Assembly (NCBI RefSeq): GCF_024609805.1
Contig: NZ_JANFVR010000013.1
Coordinates: 1 to 35,868, forward strand
DNA from: Tahibacter caeni
Lineage (GTDB): Bacteria; Pseudomonadota; Gammaproteobacteria; Xanthomonadales; Rhodanobacteraceae
DNA length: 35,868 nt
Reading direction: 5' to 3'
The position numbers and the translations under genes are program-made. Position 1 is the first letter of the stretch. The number at the start of each line of letters is the position of its first letter. Positions 9,269-17,292 of this stretch are shown piece after piece. The notes beneath the pieces are model-generated. The model was not told the DNA's origin. It made no database searches and saw nothing but the letters and a program-made list of their open reading frames with translations.

Positions 9269-9943
9269 ATGAAGTTCTACGTGTTGACGCAGAAGCAGGA
9301 TGTGGGCTGTCCGCTCGGAATGTTGAACGGCGTCCTCGTCGACGGCTTCGACCCGGACGCGCACAAGGCGAACTACGGCCTGCAGCCGTGGTACGCGAAC
9401 CCGGCGCGCGGGCTTCCGCACCAGCCGTTTCCGGACACGCTCTGCTTCGTGACCAAGGACCCGAAGTACGCGTTCGCGATCAGGAGCAGGATCCCGTTCT
9501 TCTACATCGCGAGCGACGCGCTGATCGAGGCCTGCAGGCAGCTCCACGTGAGCATCGAGGATGCGAAGCGCATCGACGTGCTGTCGCGGCAGGGAAAGAA
9601 AGTCTCCGCGCTCGACTATTGGGTCTGCACGTTCGTTCCGCTGCCGCTCGACCGCGTCGCCGGCGAAGGCTCGGTGCTCGAGAAGGCCGGCCCGGTGCAT
9701 ACGCGCATCCGTCGCCTCCACGTCCGGCCCGACGTGACCGACGACCTGTTTCGCCTGGCGGGCGTGCCGGCGGACATCGACACGCTCGTCTGCTCCGAGC
9801 GTTTCCGCGACCGCGCGAAAGCCGGCGGTTTCAAAGGCATCGAATTCACGGACGTCGACGCGTTCGACTGGCCGCCGGCGCGCAGCCCGGAGGAGCAGAT
9901 GATGCGCGCGCTTTCCGGCGAGCCGGTGGTCCATCCGATCTGA
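9269..9943 (+). CDS. Putative immunity protein for the AHH toxin (Imm11/Imm43-like)
   Basis: This 224-residue soluble protein starts 9 bp after the Rhs stop; the ribosome site AGGAA overlaps that stop codon. It opens with MKFYVLTQ and carries near its end CSERFRD and GGFKGIEF, which resemble the C-terminal block of the Imm11 (former DUF1629)/Imm43 immunity families. There is no signal peptide, as expected for protection against a nuclease acting in the cytoplasm. Position directly behind a polymorphic toxin is the strongest argument for immunity; the family assignment from memory of motifs is less certain. No gene in the window follows it closely, so it ends the cassette-1 transcription unit. 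Confidence 0.7.
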   Translation: MKFYVLTQKQDVGCPLGMLNGVLVDGFDPDAHKANYGLQPWYANPARGLPHQPFPDTLCFVTKDPKYAFAIRSRIPFFYIASDALIEACRQLHVSIEDAKRIDVLSRQGKKVSALDYWVCTFVPLPLDRVAGEGSVLEKAGPVHTRIRRLHVRPDVTDDLFRLAGVPADIDTLVCSERFRDRAKAGGFKGIEFTDVDAFDWPPARSPEEQMMRALSGEPVVHPI

Positions 9944-10132
9944 ACCGCCGCCGGTCGATCCGCCGGCGCGGCCGTCGCACCGTGGTTGCCGGAGGCATTC
10001 GCGCCGGGTGGCGGCATTCAGGGGAATCGATCTTTCCGCGACTCGGCCCTCCGCTTCGCGCCGGTTGACGCCTCGCCTGCGGCGCGGAACCATCGCGGGA
10101 CGCCGGCGTGGGGGCCGGGCAAGGGGCGAACG

Positions 10133-11038
10133 ATGGGATCTAGTCGCGCGTCGGTCTGGCTCTCGTGGCTGTTGTGGCCTGTGCTCTACGGCGCGGGCCT
10201 GTTCGGCGCCGGGCTTGCGCTGTCCAGCGCGCGGCCGCTGCTCTGGTTCAACGTGACGTATCTGAGCCTCGTCGCGGTCATCGCCGTGCTTGAGCGGTGG
10301 ATGCCGTTCGAGCCGCAATGGCTGGCCGACGACGGCGAGACCGGCGCGAATCTCGCGCATACGGTGTTCACGAAGGGGCTCGTGCAGATCGCGGCCGCGG
10401 CGGCGGCGACCCTCGGCATGGCCACGGCCACGGTCGTGCAGCCGGTGACCGCGCCGGCCCAGGTCTGGTGGCCGACGGCCTGGCCGCTGTTCGCGCAGGT
10501 CGTGCTCGGCCTCGTCGTCGCGGAGCTCGGCCTCTACGCCGCGCATCGCATCGCGCACGAGCGGCCGTCGTTCTGGCGCTTCCACGCGCTGCACCACAGC
10601 GTGCGCCGGCTCTGGGTCGTCAACACGGGCCGCTTCCATATCGTCGACACCTGCTTCAAGGCGCTGCTCGGGCAGGTGCCGCTGTATCTGCTCGGCGCGC
10701 CGCTGCAGGTGTTCCTCTGGATCAGCGCGGTGACCGCGGTGACCGGCCTGCTGACCCACTGCAACATCGTGCTGCGCACGGGGCCGCTGGACTGGATCTT
10801 CTCGACGCCGGCGCTGCATCGCTGGCACCACTCCAAGATCCTCGACGAAGGCAATCGCAACTACGGCGAGAACCTCGTGCTCTGGGACCAGCTGTTCGGC
10901 ACCTACTACAACCCGGCGCGGCGGCCGCCGGCGGACATCGGCATCCACGGCCGCATCGCGAAAGGATTTCTCGCCCAGCTCGTGCAGCCGTTCCGGCGCG
11001 ACGGCGTGCGCGAAATCATGGACCCGGACACGCGCTGA
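10133..11038 (+). CDS. Integral-membrane fatty acid hydroxylase / sterol desaturase family protein
   Basis: The 301-residue protein starts at ATG 10133 with AAGGGG about 7 nt upstream; an in-frame ATG at 9986 lacks a site and adds an unlikely leader. Hydrophobic segments lie at about 10-30, 38-55, 83-105, 118-137 and 183-208. The di-iron histidine clusters of the fatty acid hydroxylase superfamily are complete: H138-X3-H142, H151-X2-H154-H155, H209 and H229-X2-H232-H233. The family uses O2 and a di-iron centre to hydroxylate or desaturate lipid chains at the inner membrane; the substrate here cannot be read from sequence. It stands alone between the two T6SS cassettes, 189 bp after the immunity gene, and is probably unrelated to secretion. 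Confidence 0.9.
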   Translation: MGSSRASVWLSWLLWPVLYGAGLFGAGLALSSARPLLWFNVTYLSLVAVIAVLERWMPFEPQWLADDGETGANLAHTVFTKGLVQIAAAAAATLGMATATVVQPVTAPAQVWWPTAWPLFAQVVLGLVVAELGLYAAHRIAHERPSFWRFHALHHSVRRLWVVNTGRFHIVDTCFKALLGQVPLYLLGAPLQVFLWISAVTAVTGLLTHCNIVLRTGPLDWIFSTPALHRWHHSKILDEGNRNYGENLVLWDQLFGTYYNPARRPPADIGIHGRIAKGFLAQLVQPFRRDGVREIMDPDTR

Positions 11039-11721
11039 GCGCGGCGGGCCGTTTCCGTCCGCGTTGCGCGCTCGCGTCGCGCGGCCGTCGAACGGCGCAA
11101 CGGCGCAACGGCGCAACGGCGCGTCGCCACGTCGACGGATACCTCATCGAGATTGGCCGGGCGCGTATCGGAAACGCGGCGATGTCGTTCACGCCCTCTG
11201 CCGAGTGCCGCACGCGACATCCGCATCCTGCGGCGGCGTGACGTTCGGCCGCGAGGCCGCGCGCGACGAACGAGCGCATGATTTCCTCCCCTGTGCCGGC
11301 GAACGTTTCGCCGGTCCTGTGCGCACCGTCACACGCATCGGCCGGCGCCATCGGTGCCGCCATGACAGCAGGTTGACGCTGTCTTAACGGGCTCTGCCAT
11401 CGCGCTGCAATCGTGGCGAAGTGACACTGTGAAAATATTGACCATGCGCGTGCGGCCGGACTGGATATCGGCCTCCGCTTTGCGTCAATGTGATGCAGTT
11501 GCTGTTTGTCGACGCGTCGCAAACGCTAAGGTACAGCCTGGGTTCAAGCCACCGCGTGGCGCGGTGCTCGGTTCGCGAGGCGCTCGCATTCCTCGCCGCC
11601 GATGCGCGACGGAGTCGCGCAAAACCTGGCAGTTTCGGGAATGCCGACGGCCTCAGCAGCCGCATCGGCCGGCGGCCTGCTGCGTCGCCGTGTCATCGCT
11701 TGGATTTGCGCAAGGACCACC
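11039..11721 (+). other. 683-bp gene-free stretch before the second vgrG
   Basis: No credible coding region is seen. It contains the octamer tandem repeat at 11091-11122, a short inverted repeat GACAGC/GCTGTC (11364-11369 and 11378-11383), and an AT-richer zone around 11425-11540. That zone could hold the vgrG promoter: TTGACC at 11438-11443 is 18 bp from TGGATA at 11462-11467, a weak sigma-70-like pair. The open frame from ATG 11602 into vgrG has no counterpart upstream of copy 1. The ribosome site for the ATG at 11722 is AAGGA about 5 nt before it. Confidence 0.6.
11091..11122 (+). repeat. Tandem octamer repeat, 4 perfect copies of AACGGCGC
   Basis: Four head-to-tail copies of AACGGCGC run without mismatch, about 50 bp after the hydroxylase stop. 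Such short arrays can vary in copy number by slippage. No function is evident, and no similar array occurs before the first vgrG. Confidence 0.9.
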
Positions 11722-13369
11722 ATGAATCGCACGTTGAACGTGACCACGCCATTGGGCCCGGAAGTGCTGAAGTTCGATGCACTGCAGGGGAAGGAGAGCC
11801 TGTCGCAGCTGTTCGATTTGCAGCTGACGATGAAGAGCGAGGAGCGCGGGATCGGGGCGCCGTCGCTGCTGGGCCAGTCGATCACGGTGGACTTCGAGGT
11901 CGAAGGCGGTGGGCGGCGATATCTGAACGGCCAGTGCGTGCAGTTCCGTTCGGCAGGCCGTCGCGGCAAGCAGCATCTGTACGTGGCGCAGTTGAAGCCG
12001 TGGCTGTGGTATGCGACGCGGCGCAGCGACTACCGGATCTTCCAGCAGCAGAGCACGGTGGACATCGTCAAGCAGGTGCTGGCGATGTACCCGTTCCAGA
12101 CGAAGTGGCTGCTGAGCAAGAGCTACCGCAAGTGGAACTACTGCGTGCAGTACCGCGAGACGGACGCGAACTTCGTGCAGCGGCTGCTGGAGCACGAAGG
12201 CATCTGGTACTGGTTCGAGCATGCGGCGGGCGAGCACACGCTGGTGATGACCGACGACATCGGCCTGGCCAGTCCGTACCCGGGCTATGCGAAGGTGCCG
12301 TTCTATCCGCACGACCACACGGTGCCGGACAAGGATCATTTGCACGGCTGGGCGGCGGGCGGGCAGGTGCAGAGCGGCAAGTACTCGGCACGCGACTACA
12401 ACTTCGTGATGCCGAGCGCGGACCTGACGACGTTGCGCGCGCAGCCGGCCGGGCATCCGCACGCGAGCTACGACATCTTCGACTACCCGGGCAGCTATCC
12501 GACCCTGGGCGAAGGCGACCCGTATGCGCGCGTACGCCTGGAAGAGCTGCAGGCCAGCCACCTGCGCAGCTACGGCCAGGGCCGCGCGCGCGGCCTGGCG
12601 CCGGGGCGCCTGGTGACCCTGGAGAAGCACGTCGTCGGCGACTACAACAAGGAATACCTGGTCGTCGGCACGGAATACGACTTCAGCGACAACGACTACG
12701 AGGCCAACGAGGACTCGGGCGAGCATCACCTGACGATCGCCGCGGAGTTCCATCCGACCGAGCAGCCGTACCGGCCGGAACGCCGGACGCCCAAGCCGCA
12801 CACGATGGGCCCGGAAAGTGCCGTGGTGACGGGACCGGCGGGGCAGGAGATCTACACGAACGAGCACGGCCAGGTGAAGGTGCAGTTCCACTGGGACCGC
12901 TACGGCAAGAAGGACGAGAACAGTTCGTGCTGGATCCGGGTGTCGCACCCGTGGGCGGGCACGGGCTTCGGCGGGGTGCACATTCCGCGCATCGGGCAGG
13001 AGGTGCTGGTGGATCACCTCAACGGCGATCCGGACCAGCCGATCATCGTGGGACGCGTGTACAACACGAACAACCCGCATCCGTGGGGCCTGCCGGCCAA
13101 CGCGACGCAGTCGGGATTCCTGACGCGCAGCTCGATGGGAGCGAACTGGCAGAACGCCAATGCGCTGCGGTTCGAGGACAAGAAGGGCGAGGAGCAGGTC
13201 TGGCTGCACGCGGAGAAGAACCAGGACATCGAGGTCGAGAACGACGAGACGCACTGGGTCGGTCACGACCGGACCAAGACGATCGACCATGACGAGACCG
13301 TGCACGTCAAGCACGACCGTACCGAGACCGTCGATCACAACGAGACGATCACGGTGCACAACGACCGCA
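11720..13369 (+). repeat. 1.65-kb direct repeat, copy 2 (5' part of second vgrG)
   Basis: Second copy of the block at 691-2340, same orientation and same length. It begins two bases before the start codon, so the upstream sequences (ribosome site, promoter) of the two vgrG genes are unrelated while the coding parts are the same. After 13369 only the general repeat style of the spike tail is shared. Confidence 0.92.
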
Positions 13370-13929
13370 CCGAGACCGTCGACGGCTACGAGACGATCAC
13401 GATCCACAAGGACCGCACCGAGACCGTCGACGGCCACGAGACGATCACGATCCACAAGAACCGCACCGAGACCGTCAACCAGAACGAGACGATCTCGGTC
13501 GTGAAGAACCGCACCGAGGACGTCGGCCAGAACGAGACGGTCAGCATCGGCAAGAACCGCAAGGTCAACATCGGCCAGAACAAGTCCGAGACCATCGGCA
13601 TGGGCTCGATGCTCAACGTCGGCCTGGCCCAGGTCACGAACATCGGCGGCGCCTACGCGCTGAACGTCGGCGCGGGCTGGATGAGCAACGTCGGCCTCAT
13701 GCACATGCACAACGTCGGCGTGAAGCTCGCGGTGACGGTCGGCAAGACGATCAGCTTCAGCGCCGGCAACACGGCGACCTACGAGGCCGGCGACAAGCTG
13801 TCGCTGATCTGCGGCGATTCGATGATCGTGCTGGAGAAGAACGGCACGGTCACGATCAGCGGCAACCGGATCAAGGTCATCGGCGAGAAGCACGTCGACG
13901 TGAACGGCAAACTGATCGACATCAACTGA
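11722..13929 (+). CDS. vgrG: T6SS spike protein VgrG (cassette 2)
   Basis: The 735-residue protein has gp27-like and OB-fold parts identical to the first VgrG through residue 549. Its own tail follows: repeats such as TETVDGYETITIHKD and VGQNETVSIGKN, then a region rich in NVG turns, ending in VDVNGKLIDIN. The start at 11722 has AAGGA about 5 nt upstream. Work on VgrG proteins shows that the C-terminal tip decides which adaptor, PAAR protein and effector is carried. The divergent tip here therefore fits carriage of the PAAR-like lipase encoded two genes downstream rather than the Rhs nuclease. The next gene starts only 2 bp after the stop. Confidence 0.95.
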   Translation: MNRTLNVTTPLGPEVLKFDALQGKESLSQLFDLQLTMKSEERGIGAPSLLGQSITVDFEVEGGGRRYLNGQCVQFRSAGRRGKQHLYVAQLKPWLWYATRRSDYRIFQQQSTVDIVKQVLAMYPFQTKWLLSKSYRKWNYCVQYRETDANFVQRLLEHEGIWYWFEHAAGEHTLVMTDDIGLASPYPGYAKVPFYPHDHTVPDKDHLHGWAAGGQVQSGKYSARDYNFVMPSADLTTLRAQPAGHPHASYDIFDYPGSYPTLGEGDPYARVRLEELQASHLRSYGQGRARGLAPGRLVTLEKHVVGDYNKEYLVVGTEYDFSDNDYEANEDSGEHHLTIAAEFHPTEQPYRPERRTPKPHTMGPESAVVTGPAGQEIYTNEHGQVKVQFHWDRYGKKDENSSCWIRVSHPWAGTGFGGVHIPRIGQEVLVDHLNGDPDQPIIVGRVYNTNNPHPWGLPANATQSGFLTRSSMGANWQNANALRFEDKKGEEQVWLHAEKNQDIEVENDETHWVGHDRTKTIDHDETVHVKHDRTETVDHNETITVHNDRTETVDGYETITIHKDRTETVDGHETITIHKNRTETVNQNETISVVKNRTEDVGQNETVSIGKNRKVNIGQNKSETIGMGSMLNVGLAQVTNIGGAYALNVGAGWMSNVGLMHMHNVGVKLAVTVGKTISFSAGNTATYEAGDKLSLICGDSMIVLEKNGTVTISGNRIKVIGEKHVDVNGKLIDIN

Positions 13930-13931
13930 CC

Positions 13932-15095
13932 ATGGCGGAGCTGATCAATCACACGGCATTCCCGGCTCTGCTCTACGATGCACTCGACCAGCACGACGCC
14001 GGCTTCAGCGTAGTCGCCGCGCACCTGAGCTACGACCTCCTCATCCGTCCGGAAGACGGCGCGGCGAACCTGCGCTTCTGCGAGGAGCAGGCGCCGCTGT
14101 GCATGGCCGACGAGCACTACGGCGAGCCGGACCGCACGAGTACGCGGTTCGAAAGCGACATCGTTCCGTACAAGCCGCGCCTCGACGTCGTCGTCAACGG
14201 CACGGCGTACGCGCCCGGCGACAAGCCGGCGCCGGCGTTCGGCGTCGCGATCCGCATCCACGAACGCCTGCGCAGCCTGCTGGTCTGCGGCCCGCGCGAC
14301 TGGAAGCGCGGCCTGACCGGCTGGAGCCTGACCGATCCGGCGCCGATCGCGGCACTGCCGCTGCGCTACGAATACGCCGGCGGCGGCCTGCACCGCATCG
14401 AGAATCAGGACTACGCCGCGGCGTCGAACGTCGTCGGCATGGGCTGGTATCCGCCGGAATTCCTGCGCCAGTTCCGCGGCGACCGCCTGCCGGCGCCGCA
14501 GATCGAATCCCACGAGCACCGGCTCGGAGGCATCAGCGACGAAACGCCCGCGGCCGGCTTCGGCTTCATCGGCCGCGGCTGGCGCGGCCGCATCGACCAC
14601 GCCGGTACGGCCGACGCGGCCTGGCAGGCCGAGCGTCATCCGCTGCTGCCGCGCGATTTCCGCATGGAGTTCTGGAACGGTGCGCCGCCGGCGCAGCAGT
14701 TCGAGCATCCCAGGCCGCTCGGCAGCGTGGCGATCGCGACGCAGAACCTCGTCGCCGCGCGCGACGTGCCGGGGCAGGGCGTGCACTTCACGGTGCCGGT
14801 CGAGAGCGTGTTCGTGCTGGTCGGTCTGGAGCGTGGCATCGGACTCACGCGCGACCTGATCCTCGACACGATCGTCGTCGACATGGATGCGCGCAAGGTG
14901 CATTGCACCTATCGCGTCGCGCTGGCCGAGGAGCTCGACATCGCCGAGGTGCAGCTGCGCTACATCGCCGCCGACGAACGCGACGCGCAGCGCGAGAAGG
15001 CCGCGCGCATGAATCCCGACCCGGCGGTGCGCGAGTTCGTGCCGCTGCCGCCCAGCCTCATGACGAAACCTGCCGGACAGGCCGCCCATGGCTAG
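13932..15095 (+). CDS. DUF2169-family T6SS effector adaptor (cassette 2)
   Basis: The protein has 387 residues and its ATG is 2 bp after the vgrG stop. DUF2169 features include an N-terminal beta-rich part with DIVPYKPRLDVVVNG, the ALPLRYEYAGGG motif at the position of YENAYGG in the cassette-1 protein, and a C-terminal VVVDMDARKVHCTYR strand pair matching VSVDLDRRHLVLRYH there. Compared with the cassette-1 protein, the NP.GCGY block is replaced by SNVVGMGWYPPEF, so it is a divergent member. The stop overlaps the effector start by 8 nt (ATGGCTAG), copying the arrangement of cassette 1. The inferred role is to load the following PAAR-like lipase onto the second VgrG. Confidence 0.85.
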   Translation: MAELINHTAFPALLYDALDQHDAGFSVVAAHLSYDLLIRPEDGAANLRFCEEQAPLCMADEHYGEPDRTSTRFESDIVPYKPRLDVVVNGTAYAPGDKPAPAFGVAIRIHERLRSLLVCGPRDWKRGLTGWSLTDPAPIAALPLRYEYAGGGLHRIENQDYAAASNVVGMGWYPPEFLRQFRGDRLPAPQIESHEHRLGGISDETPAAGFGFIGRGWRGRIDHAGTADAAWQAERHPLLPRDFRMEFWNGAPPAQQFEHPRPLGSVAIATQNLVAARDVPGQGVHFTVPVESVFVLVGLERGIGLTRDLILDTIVVDMDARKVHCTYRVALAEELDIAEVQLRYIAADERDAQREKAARMNPDPAVREFVPLPPSLMTKPAGQAAHG

Positions 15096-16362
15096 CAACC
15101 TCGCTGCGCGCAAAGACGGCAAATGGCGCATCGTCTTCCTGACGCCGGACTTCTGCTTCACGCCGGGCTCGCCGTCGCCCGTGCCGTATCCGGTTACGTC
15201 CGATCTCGGCAATGCCAAGAACGTCGTGACGTCGGTGCGCCTGAACAAGAAGCCCGCGTTCGTGTTCGACGCGAGCAAGGCGCCGCGCACGATCGGCGAT
15301 CAGGCCGGCACGAACAAGGGCGTCGTCAGCCACACGGTCGGCGCCGACTGCTGGGCCATGACCCATTCGCCGGACACGCGCATCGGCCAGCGCTGGGTCG
15401 TGCGCAACGGCGAAATGTTCTACATGAACGGCAACTTCAACAAGCCGCCGGGCAGGAACCTCACGAAGAAGGAGCGCTGGGAAGAGCGCAAGCGCCTGAT
15501 CGAGCAAGGCAAGCAGAGCTCCGATCCGAAGGTGCGCGCGGCTGCCGAGCGGCTCGAACGCAACAACGTCGGCGTCGAGAAGGCCAAGCTCGCGCAGGAC
15601 ATCTACAACCCCGACAAGGGACCGCCGGAAGGCTGGAAGAACATCAGCAACGATCCGGAAGCGCTGGCCAAGTACGGCCTCAAGCCCGAAGACCTGCGCA
15701 TCGACGGCACGCCGAGCTTCCGCGCCGGCGTCTACGAGCCGGATCCGGCCGTGTTCGGCAGCGACATGCGCCCGTCGGTCGTGTTCCAGGGCACGAATCC
15801 GTCGAGTATGACGGACTGGAAGAACAACTTCGCCCAGGGCCTGAACATGAATTCGCCGTATTACGAGCGCGCCGTCGGCATCGGCAACTCGGTCGGCAAT
15901 TCGGGCGCGTCGGTCGACATCGTCGGACACTCGCTCGGCGGCGGCATGGCCTCGGCCGCGTCGCGCGCGAGCGGCGCGCCGGGCTGGACCTTCAACTCCG
16001 CGGGCCTGAACCCGAACACGGTCACGCGCTACGGCGGCACGAACCACGTGCCGGCCAGCGAGAACATCACCGGCTACCAGGTCGCCGGCGAAGTGCTGAC
16101 CGGGCTGCAGCAGCAGGGCGTGCTCGGCACACTCGCGGCGGCCGGCGTCGGCGCGCTGTTCGGCGGCATCGGCGGCGCCGTCGTCGGCGGCCTGATCAAG
16201 ATGGGCGTCAGCGCGATGATGCCCGATGCCGTCGGCAACATGTTCCCGCTCGAAGGCCACGGCAATCCGGTCGCGCGGCACGGCATGGACCAGGTGATCG
16301 ACGGGATCGAGAAACAAAAGGACGAGGATCAGGCCATCATCCGCGGCGCCGGCGGAGGCTAG
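15088..16362 (+). CDS. T6SS effector: PAAR-like (DUF4150) domain fused to a class 3-type lipase
   Basis: The protein has 424 residues. Residues 1-120 match the PAAR-like DUF4150 family (PDFCFTPGSPSPVPYP, then GVVSHTVGADCW and IGQRWVVRNG), the part that caps the VgrG tip. A charged helical linker follows, then an alpha/beta-hydrolase: VVFQGTNPSS is a lipase entry motif and GHSLGGG holds the nucleophile S282. A late ARHGMDQVID contains the best candidate for the catalytic His; the acid is not clear. Residues of about 344-378 form a glycine/alanine-rich hydrophobic stretch that could insert in a membrane. A phospholipase attacking the target cell envelope is the natural reading. The exported ankyrin protein 2 bp downstream is its presumed immunity. 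Confidence 0.88.
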   Translation: MASNLAARKDGKWRIVFLTPDFCFTPGSPSPVPYPVTSDLGNAKNVVTSVRLNKKPAFVFDASKAPRTIGDQAGTNKGVVSHTVGADCWAMTHSPDTRIGQRWVVRNGEMFYMNGNFNKPPGRNLTKKERWEERKRLIEQGKQSSDPKVRAAAERLERNNVGVEKAKLAQDIYNPDKGPPEGWKNISNDPEALAKYGLKPEDLRIDGTPSFRAGVYEPDPAVFGSDMRPSVVFQGTNPSSMTDWKNNFAQGLNMNSPYYERAVGIGNSVGNSGASVDIVGHSLGGGMASAASRASGAPGWTFNSAGLNPNTVTRYGGTNHVPASENITGYQVAGEVLTGLQQQGVLGTLAAAGVGALFGGIGGAVVGGLIKMGVSAMMPDAVGNMFPLEGHGNPVARHGMDQVIDGIEKQKDEDQAIIRGAGGG

Positions 16363-16364
16363 CG

Positions 16365-17189
16365 ATGCGGCGCTGGTCGGTCGCCTGGCGACAGTGGTGT
16401 TTGGCAGTGGCGGCGCTCCTGTCGCCGTGGACTTCGGAAAGTGCAGGCATGAAAACCCCAGCGGCAGAACAGTTCTTCAGCGGTCCCACGCTCACGCTCG
16501 CGCAGGCCATCGAACGCGGCGACGCGGCGGAGGTCGACGCGCTCGCGCGCACGGTCGACCTGAACAAGCCCGGCGCCGACGACATGACGGTGCTGTTCTT
16601 CGCCCTGCAGAAAGCGTTCGGCGAGAAGCCGGCGCAGCTGCAGATCATCACGCAGCTGGTCAAGGCCGGCGCCGATCCGCTGCAGCGCGTCGAGGACCTC
16701 GGCAGCGTGCTCGGCGTCTCCTTGCAGGCGGCCAGCCCGCTCTACGTCAAGGCGCTGCTCGACGGCGGCGTCAGTCCCGACACGATCGAAGGCAGCACGC
16801 CGATCCTGTTCAAGGCCACGCGCGAGGCGACTTTCGGCACGCTCAAGCTGCTCGTGGAGCGCGGCGCCGACGTCAACCGGCGCGATTCGCTCGGCAATAC
16901 CGCGCTGATGCAGGGCCTGACGACGATGCAGCTCGACCAGGTCGAGTACCTGCTCGCGCACGGCGCGAAGCCCGATTTCGTCAACATCAACGGCGTCTCG
17001 TTCGCGAACCAGCTGCAGTTCCAGATCGGCCGCCAGCAGGAGGGCTCGCCGGCGCAGCGCAAGATGCTGGAAATCCGCGACCGCATCGTCGCGATGGGCG
17101 TGGCCTGGCCGCCGGCCTCGCGCGAAGCCGAGCAGGAACGCATGCGCGCGCGCGGCCAGGAGCCGGGCAAGCCGCTGAAGGTGAATTGA
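16365..17189 (+). CDS. Exported ankyrin-repeat protein, putative lipase immunity
   Basis: The 274-residue protein starts at ATG 16365, 2 bp after the lipase stop. The N-terminus (MRRWSVAWRQWCLAVAALLS) is a Sec signal peptide, so the protein works in the periplasm. An internal ATG at 16449 would remove the signal and is less likely. The body is a run of ankyrin-type helix-turn-helix units, clearest at GSTPILFKATREATFGTLKL, LVERGADVNRRDSLGNTALM and YLLAHGAKPDF. Ankyrin-repeat genes next to secreted lipases are recurrently immunity genes, and periplasmic placement suits protection against an envelope lipase. The C-terminal tail is charged, with no further domain. Direct binding to the lipase is inferred. 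Confidence 0.85.
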   Translation: MRRWSVAWRQWCLAVAALLSPWTSESAGMKTPAAEQFFSGPTLTLAQAIERGDAAEVDALARTVDLNKPGADDMTVLFFALQKAFGEKPAQLQIITQLVKAGADPLQRVEDLGSVLGVSLQAASPLYVKALLDGGVSPDTIEGSTPILFKATREATFGTLKLLVERGADVNRRDSLGNTALMQGLTTMQLDQVEYLLAHGAKPDFVNINGVSFANQLQFQIGRQQEGSPAQRKMLEIRDRIVAMGVAWPPASREAEQERMRARGQEPGKPLKVN

Positions 17190-17292
17190 CGCAGACGGAC
17201 GAGCGATCCAGGGACAGTGTTCGTGGCCTGCGCAGGCAGGCGGCCGGGGGGCACCGACACGCAACGAAGCTATCTTCTGAGCGGAAGCGATC

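Noticed and set aside
17226-17237. Palindrome GCCTGCGCAGGC between the ankyrin and second Rhs genes
   Set aside because: It has no loop or T-run and is expected by chance in this composition; not enough to call a terminator or operator.
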